Below, one piece after another: positions 31,279 to 36,751 of a stretch of 36,751 bases of DNA (within the stretch, counting starts at the first letter, position 1; each line of letters opens with the position of its first letter). Both the position numbers and the translations under genes were made by a program. The DNA is from Planctomycetota bacterium. Its GTDB lineage: Bacteria; Planctomycetota; UBA11346. The notes beneath the pieces were generated by a model. It ran no database searches. It was not told the DNA's origin and was given only the letters and a program-made list of their open reading frames with translations. Location: the NCBI GenBank assembly GCA_013816485.1, contig JACDEI010000049.1, forward strand, positions 1 to 36,751, given 5' to 3'.

Positions 31279-31872
31279 TCACTTCACACTGATATCGTTC
31301 AATCGTAGTCGGATGGTGATCCCGAACGGCCCTTCGGCTCGCGCTTCGTGTGGTACCAGGTCGATGCCGATCATCCGCCAGTCCTCCACCAGCAGATCCA
31401 ATCCACCACCTTCGACCGCACGCAGCAGCACCGGATCGCCGCCGTACCAGCGCACCGCATCACCGGACGCAGCGCGCAGGCGATCATCATCCCACGTCCG
31501 TGACCCGGCGTCATCAATCCGCGCGTAGGCCTGTGCCACCAGTCTTCCAAGATGCGGCAACGCCCGTTCCATATCGGCGACGCTGCGCGTCACCGTCCAG
31601 ATTCCGTCTTTGGCCGTCAGGTCCGCCAACAAGACGCCTTCATCGCTGAGGAACGCCGCGCGCACGGCGCCGTCACCGAGCGAGCGCAGGATCGCGGTGC
31701 CGCTCAGGCGTTTGCCTGGGGCGACGACTTCCAGGCGGCCCTTGCCGACCCAGGGGGTCAGCGCGCCAGCGCGTGGGGTCTGGCCGCGGGCGGATGCCGG
31801 AACCTCGGGCACGCGCGGTGAACAGCCCGCGATGGCCACGCAGCCGATGAGGATAAGGGCGATGCGACGCAT
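31279..31872 (-). CDS. Putative outer-membrane lipoprotein (DUF3261/LolB-like)
   Basis: Lipoprotein of 197 aa: MRRIALILIGCVAIAGC is a lipoprotein signal with lipobox IAGC (Cys17). The mature part has alternating strands (GKGRLEVVAPGKRLSGTAIL, GIWTVTRSVADM, FGITIRLRLNDISV), a profile like small LolA/LolB-type or DUF3261 lipoproteins. DUF3261 lipoproteins are regular members of aryl-polyene clusters, which fits the neighbouring ACP and hotdog genes, but assignment is by pattern only. The ATG at 31872 is preferred because it starts the signal peptide. It is divergent from the ACP gene and convergent with the zinc-finger gene. Confidence 0.6.
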   Translation of the reverse strand: MRRIALILIGCVAIAGCSPRVPEVPASARGQTPRAGALTPWVGKGRLEVVAPGKRLSGTAILRSLGDGAVRAAFLSDEGVLLADLTAKDGIWTVTRSVADMERALPHLGRLVAQAYARIDDAGSRTWDDDRLRAASGDAVRWYGGDPVLLRAVEGGGLDLLVEDWRMIGIDLVPHEARAEGPFGITIRLRLNDISVK

Positions 31873-31967
31873 GCTGGCACCGTAGTCCGTTTGGGGCACC
31901 GACGCCAGCCGTCGCCTCGGGTTGCAGACCCCGTTGCCGGTCTAGCATCCCGCCCACTGGAGTGCTC

Positions 31968-32219
31968 ATGGCTGATCGTATTGCCGAAACCGTCTACGCC
32001 GCCTTGGCGCGCCAACTCAAGGTGCCGGCCGAGCGTCTGCAGGCGCAAAGCGGCGAATCACTCGATCGTCTGGGACTCGACAGCCACGGCCTGATGCGCG
32101 TGTTGCTCGACATCGAGCGCGAATTGAAACTCGCCACCAGTCTGGAACTGCCGGACGACGCGCTGGAGAATCCCGCGACCCTCGCCGCTGGCGTGGCGCA
32201 GGCGGTCGGCGGAACCTGA
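31968..32219 (+). CDS. Acyl carrier protein
   Basis: ACP of 83 aa. The phosphopantetheine serine is Ser39 in LGLDSHGL, the standard DSx context except that His replaces the usual Leu/Val/Met after Ser. Helices before and after (ETVYAALARQL, LMRVLLDIEREL) fit the four-helix fold. It differs from a housekeeping acpP in sequence and is not beside fab genes, so a specialised pathway is likely. The ATG at 31968 has GGAG five bases upstream. It abuts the FAD oxidoreductase start with no gap. Confidence 0.82.
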   Translation: MADRIAETVYAALARQLKVPAERLQAQSGESLDRLGLDSHGLMRVLLDIERELKLATSLELPDDALENPATLAAGVAQAVGGT

Positions 32220-33320
32220 ATGTCCAACGCGTTGCCGCTGGCGGTCCACGTCGTGGTCATCGGCGGCGGCGTCGCGGGATGCGCGGCGGCGGTCGCATCG
32301 GCCGAGGCCGGTGCGCCGACCATGCTGATCGAAGCGACCCACACGCTGGGCGGCGTCGCGGTGCAGGGCGAACACCGCACGCTCTGTGGTTTAGCCCCGA
32401 TCGATGCCGCTGCGCCCGATCTGCTGGAACCTGAAATCACCGCAGCGTGGTTGCCGCTGCTGAGCACCGGACCGGCCTACCGTCAGGGGCGCGTGTGGTT
32501 GTGGCCGACGGATGCCGCGACGTTGCAGACCGGTTTGCGCCGACGACTGGCGACCACGGCGGTAGATCTACGGTCGGGTGTGCGCGTGCTTGCGGCCCGG
32601 CAGTCCATCGGGGACATCCACCTCACCCTCAGCGATGGCGCGACGATCGCTGCCGGCGCGGTCATCGACGCGAGTGGTTCTGCGCTGCTGGCACACCTGT
32701 TGGCCTTGCCGTGTGCGGCGCCAGAACAGTGGCCGGCGCATCGTTCGTTGCTGCGCTTGCCGGGCCTTGGTGCCGGCACCGCCGCACGTATTGCCGCCCT
32801 CCGTCAAGCGCAGGTGGCCAGCGGTGGCGATGCGGCGCTGGCGTTGGTGCCGGTAGATCCGGCGACGGCAACGTGGCAGTTATCACTCGATGTCGCTCCC
32901 GGCAGCACGGTGGCGCAAGCAGCAGTGATCGCCGAACAGATCGCGACGGCCCTGGGCGGGGAGGTGCTGAGCCTAGCGCGGGTGATCGCGCAGCGCGATG
33001 CTGGTCGACCGCTGGCCGCGCTCGACGAGCAGACGTTATTCGCCACCCGCGATCGAGGTCTGTGCTGGGCTGCGTGGCCACGCGAACAACACGGTGCCGA
33101 TGGCATCACCTGGACCTGGCCAGCCAGCGATCGCCATGGGGTTCCAGAACAGGCCGCGCGTATCCCAGGTGCGAATGAGCGTTGCTGGTGTGTCGGCAAA
33201 GGTTCGGCGGTGACCGCCGCCGCTGTCGCCGCGCTGCGCGTCACCGGCACGTGCTTGGCGATGGGCACCGCTGTCGGTCAGCGCGCGGCGCTCAGCGTTC
33301 TGACGGATCGCGCACACTAA
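32220..33320 (+). CDS. FAD-dependent oxidoreductase
   Basis: Flavoprotein of 366 aa. The dinucleotide-binding VVIGGGVAGCAAA lies at 11-23, followed by an acidic strand end (LIEA) and LGGVAV, matching the GG-A-T pattern of the FAD_oxidored (PF12831-like) group. VIDASG near 150 and a C-terminal MGTAVGQRA stretch fit the second FAD contact region. The substrate is unknown; next to an ACP it may act on an ACP- or CoA-bound chain, as oxidoreductases do in pigment and lipid clusters. The ATG directly follows the ACP stop (TGAATG), so the two are coupled. The end overlaps the convergent exbD-like gene by 29 bases. Confidence 0.8.
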   Translation: MSNALPLAVHVVVIGGGVAGCAAAVASAEAGAPTMLIEATHTLGGVAVQGEHRTLCGLAPIDAAAPDLLEPEITAAWLPLLSTGPAYRQGRVWLWPTDAATLQTGLRRRLATTAVDLRSGVRVLAARQSIGDIHLTLSDGATIAAGAVIDASGSALLAHLLALPCAAPEQWPAHRSLLRLPGLGAGTAARIAALRQAQVASGGDAALALVPVDPATATWQLSLDVAPGSTVAQAAVIAEQIATALGGEVLSLARVIAQRDAGRPLAALDEQTLFATRDRGLCWAAWPREQHGADGITWTWPASDRHGVPEQAARIPGANERCWCVGKGSAVTAAAVAALRVTGTCLAMGTAVGQRAALSVLTDRAH

Positions 33321-33837
33321 ACAGCAGGTGCACAAACGGCCGACGTGCGCCGTCCTTCGGCAGGCCGGTGGTGGGCTCGATGTTGTCGGCCAGCACTTGT
33401 TCGACCTCCTGAACCTTGCCCCACGGCACGTCGGCGTCGGCGCGCAGTTCTACCAGTACCTGCGGTAGACGCAGACCGCTGGCGGGATCGTCATAGGTCT
33501 CGCTGAAGGCATGCAGGCGATCGAGCAGGCCACGCAGCCCGGTCAAGCCGTCGGTGTGCGTCAGTCCAGCGCTATCGAAGGTTTGTCCCACGCGGATGCG
33601 TACGGGTAGATCGGCTCGGCCACCGCCCAGATTGATCACCTCGCGTCGCCAGCGATCGGGTGGGGTGATGGTGGTCGCGGTGCGTGCCGGCGGCACGGTG
33701 ATCTGTTCCGCTCGTTCGCTTACACTCAGGTGCCCGCAGAGCATGAAGAACAGCAGCAGCAGAAAGACACAATCGATCAGCGGGACCAGGTCGATTTCGT
33801 GATCGGCAAGCTGGAGAGGCAGGCGGTGTCGGCGCAT
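33292..33837 (-). CDS. ExbD/TolR family protein
   Basis: Bitopic inner-membrane protein of 181 aa. The single helix DLVPLIDCVFLLLLFFML carries the conserved proton-channel Asp (Asp22), diagnostic of ExbD/TolR. The periplasmic part is about 140 residues, somewhat longer than typical ExbD. The ATG at 33837 has AGGAGGT six bases upstream. ExbD normally works with ExbB and TonB, or TolQ and TolA; no partner is in the window. It overlaps the end of the FAD oxidoreductase gene on the other strand. Confidence 0.88.
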   Translation of the reverse strand: MRRHRLPLQLADHEIDLVPLIDCVFLLLLFFMLCGHLSVSERAEQITVPPARTATTITPPDRWRREVINLGGGRADLPVRIRVGQTFDSAGLTHTDGLTGLRGLLDRLHAFSETYDDPASGLRLPQVLVELRADADVPWGKVQEVEQVLADNIEPTTGLPKDGARRPFVHLLFSVRDPSER

Positions 33838-34024
33838 GGCTGGACCTCCTGCGAAGTTGAACGCGGAGAGCGAGGAGGCGTTCACCGGTCGTTGGGCAGC
33901 TCTGCGGGAGGTGGCGAAAACGCCACGTTGCTCTGGCCGGTCCGCGGTTAGGTTCGCCGGCAAGCGGATCATGGCCATCCGCGGCGATCACGTGAAGCGC
34001 ACTGACTGATGGCAAGGAGGCGGT

Positions 34025-34393
34025 ATGAGCGGCAAGGATCCGATCGACTACACGCTGGAGATCCGCGACCTGGGGGCCAACGGCCACGAGGTGGTGGTGT
34101 TCGTTGTCAACAAAGGTGAGGACTGGTTGCACGTGCGCCGTGCTGATGTGCTCGTCACCAAGGATGGCAAGCCGTCCGGACGCTATCCGGTCTCGTTCAT
34201 CGACCCGGACGAACGCGGTGGACGACGCCTCGGCGAGTTCGAGATCGCCGAAGGCCACTTCCACCTCAGTCGTGACAAGGACCACCGCCAGCTCGATTTC
34301 ACCGTCGATATCGATTACAAGTATGGTGATCACGACCAGACTCAGCGGCTGGAACGACGCGTCGAGACCAAACGCATCACGCGATGGTGGTGA
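34025..34393 (+). CDS. Protein of unknown function, beta-rich
   Basis: Protein of 122 aa with AAGGAGG four bases before the ATG. No signal peptide or membrane helix. Alternating hydrophobic strands (YTLEIRDL, HEVVVFVV, RYPVSFID, QLDFTVDIDYK) predict a beta-sandwich-like fold; it is rich in charged residues and His. I recognise no family. It is first in a run of four plus-strand genes leading into the hotdog proteins; the gap to the next gene is about 109 bases, so cotranscription is possible but not evident. Confidence 0.7.
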   Translation: MSGKDPIDYTLEIRDLGANGHEVVVFVVNKGEDWLHVRRADVLVTKDGKPSGRYPVSFIDPDERGGRRLGEFEIAEGHFHLSRDKDHRQLDFTVDIDYKYGDHDQTQRLERRVETKRITRWW

Positions 34394-34502
34394 TGATGGA
34401 ATGGCCACGGTGCGGGGTGCTGCGTCGTGGTCCGCCACATGCACGCGGTTGGTCCTGCGGCGTCTTGCGACCTGCCGGGCGGGCGCGACAACTGCGGCGC
34501 CC

Positions 34503-34919
34503 ATGGACGCCAGTGCTTTTCTCGACCTGCCGGCGGAACGGCTCACCGCCCATCAAGCGCCAGCCTTGCTGGTCGAACGGGCGTTGGTGGTCGAGGGCAA
34601 CGGCGGGCGCGTGCGGCTGAAAATGCACGACGGGCTCGACTGCCTGCAATTGACCGAGGCCTGTGCGCAGGCGATGGCGGTGATCATGGGCCTGCGCCTG
34701 CGCGGCGACGGGCACGCGGTCCAGGCATCGGGTATGTTGGTCGGAGCCAAGAGTATGGTGCTGTCGCGCCCGGCCCGCGCTGGCGAAGTGGTGGAGGTCA
34801 GCGCGACGCAGACCGCTGAGCTTGGTCCGTTACAGCTTTACCAAGTGCGCGCGACAACCGGTGACGAGGAATTGCTCGCGGGCGAACTCAAAGTCGCGCG
34901 CACCGGAGGCCCCGCATGA
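34503..34919 (+). CDS. Hotdog-fold dehydratase-like protein (ApeP-like)
   Basis: Protein of 138 aa that looks like the beta-hydroxyacyl-ACP dehydratase ApeP of aryl-polyene clusters: LTAHQAPALLVERALVV at the start, a central helix LTEACAQAMAVIMG with the Glu expected for catalysis, then GMLVGAKSMVLSRPARAGEVVEVSA and the closing ELLAGELKV strand. The start is uncertain: ATG 34503 fits the family N-terminus but lacks a good Shine-Dalgarno, and ATG 34401 would add 34 unlikely residues. It overlaps the thioesterase gene by four bases. It probably acts on ACP-bound chains. Confidence 0.7.
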   Translation: MDASAFLDLPAERLTAHQAPALLVERALVVEGNGGRVRLKMHDGLDCLQLTEACAQAMAVIMGLRLRGDGHAVQASGMLVGAKSMVLSRPARAGEVVEVSATQTAELGPLQLYQVRATTGDEELLAGELKVARTGGPA

Positions 34920-35377
34920 AACGCATTCGTACCCGCATCGAACCCGACTGGGACTGCCTAGAGATCACCACGCCGGTGCATTTCAGCGAAGTCGATTCGA
35001 TGAGGATCGTCTGGCACGGTCATTACCTGCGCTACTGCGAGAGCGCGCGTGAAGCTTACTGTGCCGCGCGTGGTATGTCGTACACGCAGATGGAAACCGT
35101 CGGCTCAGTCGCACCGATCATCCGCTGCCAATTGGAATACCTGAAGCCGGCGCAGAAGGGCCAAGTACTGACCGTGCGCATCGCACATGTGCCGGACACG
35201 CAGCCGACGCTGAACCTGTTCTATGAGATCATCGGTCCGACCGGCGATCTGTTGTGTGTGGCCGAGACCGTGCAGGTGTTCATCGATATCTACGGCGTGC
35301 CGTTCCTTTCCGCACCGCCGCCAGTGGAGACCTTCTTCGCCGCCATCGCAGCGGCGCGTCGGGCACGGAAGCCCTGA
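34916..35377 (+). CDS. Hotdog acyl-CoA/ACP thioesterase (YbgC/4HBT-like)
   Basis: Protein of 153 aa with the 4-hydroxybenzoyl-CoA thioesterase pattern: VHFSEVDSMRIVWHGHYLRY, where Asp27 matches the catalytic acid of YbgC-type enzymes and His34 the conserved histidine. The rest follows the fold (LEYLKPAQKGQVLTVRI, TLNLFYEIIGPTGDLLCVAETV). It would hydrolyse an acyl thioester. The start is fixed by ATGA overlap with the ApeP-like gene and the stop overlaps the next start by one base (TGATG), so the three hotdog genes form one operon. Confidence 0.85.
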   Translation: MKRIRTRIEPDWDCLEITTPVHFSEVDSMRIVWHGHYLRYCESAREAYCAARGMSYTQMETVGSVAPIIRCQLEYLKPAQKGQVLTVRIAHVPDTQPTLNLFYEIIGPTGDLLCVAETVQVFIDIYGVPFLSAPPPVETFFAAIAAARRARKP

Positions 35378-35736
35378 TGCGACCGACGCAGGATGCGGTG
35401 GCAGCCGTACGTTCGGCGCAGGTGGTCGATGGTGGTGCGCAGGGGATTGCGGTATTCGCCGCGCAGCTACCAGTGTTCGCCGGGCATTTCCCTGGAGCGC
35501 CGCTGGTTCCCGGCGTCTACATCCTTGCCGCCATCGCCGAGGTTGCGCGCCGTGCAGGTGTCGCGCGCGGTGACGTGCGCGCGGTCGAACGTGCCAAATG
35601 GTCAGCACCGGCGTACCCGGATCAGGAATTGCAGGTCACGCTCAGCATCCGTGCGGTCGACGGTGGCGTGCGTGTCGATGGCGAGGTCAGCGGACCGACC
35701 GGCGTGTGTGCGACCGCGCGGTTGGTGATGACGTAG
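35377..35736 (+). CDS. FabZ-like 3-hydroxyacyl-ACP dehydratase (ApeI-like)
   Basis: Short hotdog protein (119 aa). The FabZ signature is present as GHFPGAPLVPGV, with catalytic His37, and Glu55 on the following helix (AAIAEVARRAG). Length and context match the ApeI-type dehydratase of aryl-polyene clusters rather than housekeeping FabZ (about 150 aa). It would dehydrate 3-hydroxyacyl-ACP intermediates. The start shares one base with the thioesterase stop. The operon ends here, followed by an inverted repeat. Confidence 0.82.
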   Translation: MRPTQDAVAAVRSAQVVDGGAQGIAVFAAQLPVFAGHFPGAPLVPGVYILAAIAEVARRAGVARGDVRAVERAKWSAPAYPDQELQVTLSIRAVDGGVRVDGEVSGPTGVCATARLVMT

Positions 35737-35747
35737 AGTCGTCCCCC

Positions 35748-35849
35748 CCCCTGGGGGCGCGGACTTCAGTCTGCGCGGATTTTTTCTCGTTTGCCATTGG
35801 TCTGCGGAATCGACTTTGCTGCGCAGATTGAAGTCCGCGCCCCCAGGGG
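35748..35849. repeat. 29-bp inverted repeat pair
   Basis: Arms 35748-35776 and 35821-35849 match at 28 of 29 positions in inverted orientation, with a 44-base spacer. A TTTTTT run (35780-35785) follows the left arm. The first 14 bases of the arm recur exactly at 36717-36730, so this is a dispersed family. It lies between the convergent dehydratase and deacetylase genes. Confidence 0.82.
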
Positions 35850-35850
35850 A

Positions 35851-36636
35851 TCAGCCCACGTCGATGCCGCGTTGGGTTGCGCACAGCGCACGGCTGGTCA
35901 ATCCGCGTTCCCGTAAGATCGGCAGCAGGCGCGCGAGTGCATCGACGCACAACGTCCCTGGTCGCGGTTTGTCCGGTTCGGCACCGTCGTGCATGCCGAG
36001 GATCGCGCGCGGTTTGAGGCCGTTCGCCAGTCGCGTCGTCACCTGCTCGACCGTCGCCGACCCGGTGTCGAGTGCCCGGCAGCTCCACGTCACGGTACGC
36101 AGCCCCAGGCGTCCGGTGACGAAACCGACCATCGGATTCTTCAGGCCGACCGGTGGACGGAACAACGTCGGCGCCGCCCGGCCGGTGGCATCGCTGATGC
36201 TGGCGGCGCAGCGTTCCAGGTCGCGGCGCAGTTTCGGCGGCGGCCAGCAGTTGAACCACCACGAATGGGTGTCGCTGTGCAGGCCGACGGCGTGGCCTTC
36301 GTCGACGATGCGTCGTACCAACGCCGGATGGCGGCGGACGTTCTCGCCGATGAGGAAGAACGTCGCCTTCTGGCCATGCTTGGCGAGCAGATCGAGCACC
36401 GCCGGCGTGCGCTCAGGATGCGGACCGTCGTCGAAGGTCAGTGCCACCCCGTCGCTGCCCTTCGGCAGTCGCCACCACACCGGCATGTAGAGGCTCGACC
36501 GCGGATTGACCACGCCCCAGGTGTGGATGCCGGTCGCCGCGAGCGTGATCCAGGCCAGTGGCGCCAGCCCATAGACCGGTGCCAAGCTGACGGCGGCGGC
36601 GATGAGGGGGACGTCGACGATCAGATGGCCGCGCAT
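35851..36636 (-). CDS. Membrane-anchored polysaccharide deacetylase
   Basis: Carbohydrate esterase family 4 protein (261 aa) that removes N-acetyl groups from a glycan. Two hydrophobic segments (about 8-23 and 26-43) anchor it. NodB motifs: TFDDGP (67-72) with catalytic Asp and metal Asp, HSDTH (His120, His124) metal ligands, RPPVG near 160, and the catalytic-base His in LGMHDGA near 215. All metal ligands and catalytic residues are present. Substrate could be peptidoglycan, chitin-like glycan or an N-acetyl sugar lipid; near the ACP and hotdog genes a glycolipid is conceivable. The stop is two bases from the inverted repeat. Confidence 0.88.
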   Translation of the reverse strand: MRGHLIVDVPLIAAAVSLAPVYGLAPLAWITLAATGIHTWGVVNPRSSLYMPVWWRLPKGSDGVALTFDDGPHPERTPAVLDLLAKHGQKATFFLIGENVRRHPALVRRIVDEGHAVGLHSDTHSWWFNCWPPPKLRRDLERCAASISDATGRAAPTLFRPPVGLKNPMVGFVTGRLGLRTVTWSCRALDTGSATVEQVTTRLANGLKPRAILGMHDGAEPDKPRPGTLCVDALARLLPILRERGLTSRALCATQRGIDVG

Positions 36637-36650
36637 GGGTTAGACGTAAT

Positions 36651-36678
36651 GCAGAATGCAGAATGCAGAATGCAGAAT
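36651..36678. repeat. Four exact GCAGAAT 7-base tandem units
   Basis: Four perfect GCAGAAT copies just upstream of the deacetylase start (on its 5' side). It has the same 7-base period as the repeats at 5516 and 17990 but a different sequence. No inverted partner is seen before the window ends. Confidence 0.85.
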
Positions 36679-36716
36679 ATCGCGGGCCAGAGCGCCGTGT
36701 GCACGCTCGGCGTTTT

Positions 36717-36751
36717 CCCTGGGGGCGCGGGCGGCCCGCCCGCGCTTGGCG
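36717..36751. repeat. Dispersed GC-rich palindromic repeat (cut by window end)
   Basis: The first 14 bases (36717-36730) are identical to the start of the 29-bp arm at 35749-35762. They run into a perfect 9-bp stem (36725-36733 with 36737-36745) with a 3-base loop. The element may continue past the window. Confidence 0.6.

Overview
The window is a GC-rich, gene-dense bacterial chromosome segment with no tRNA, rRNA, CRISPR array, transposase or phage gene that I can see. No gap between genes is longer than about 220 bases. Gene content (glycine-rich RRM protein, secretin operon resembling the Akkermansia Amuc_1098-1102 pilus locus, single-anchor protein with a squalene-cyclase-like barrel, PATAN/TPR protein, suf operon with a NifU-like protein) and the many short intergenic repeats suggest an uncultured member of the Planctomycetota/Verrucomicrobiota/Lentisphaerota (PVC) group. 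This placement is an inference; no rRNA gene is present to test it.

Layout. 1-5600: RRM RNA-binding protein (-) with its own terminator, an MsbA-like ABC exporter (-), divergent prfB (RF2, +), then a TonB-like-anchored cyclase-barrel protein (+) ended by a strong terminator. 5600-6690: gcvT (-). 6798-13126: a tightly overlapping + strand operon for a type IV pilus / type II secretion-like envelope complex: secretin (PilQ/GspD), a PilM-PilN fusion, a PilO-like and a PilP-like protein. 13222-16100 (-): D-2-hydroxyacid dehydrogenase, then gatC-gatA. 16204-20816 (+): tsaB-alr, a heptamer-repeat hairpin, and an 873-residue PATAN/TPR protein. 20879-26920 (-): a suf Fe-S assembly operon in the order [57-aa small protein]-NifU-like-sufB-antitoxin-toxin-sufC-sufD-sufS. 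27009-28479 (-): a HEAT-repeat membrane protein broken by a one-base frameshift in a C6 tract. 28659-31263 (+): phosphohexomutase (GlmM type), then a zinc-finger membrane protein with a structured leader. 31279-36636: an accessory block with a lipoprotein, acyl carrier protein, FAD oxidoreductase, ExbD, an unknown protein, two hotdog dehydratase-like proteins around a hotdog thioesterase, and a membrane-anchored polysaccharide deacetylase. This set looks like part of an aryl-polyene/flexirubin-like or specialised lipid pathway, although no ketosynthase is in the window.

Most unusual points: a complete ParE-type toxin-antitoxin pair sits between sufB and sufC with operon-style translational coupling; the NifU-like protein at the head of suf appears to have lost all its cluster-ligand cysteines; PilM and PilN are fused, with a 150-residue low-complexity insertion inside the actin fold; a leader hairpin can sequester the Shine-Dalgarno of the zinc-finger protein gene; and several intergenic spaces carry different 7-base tandem repeats, two of them as inverted pairs.
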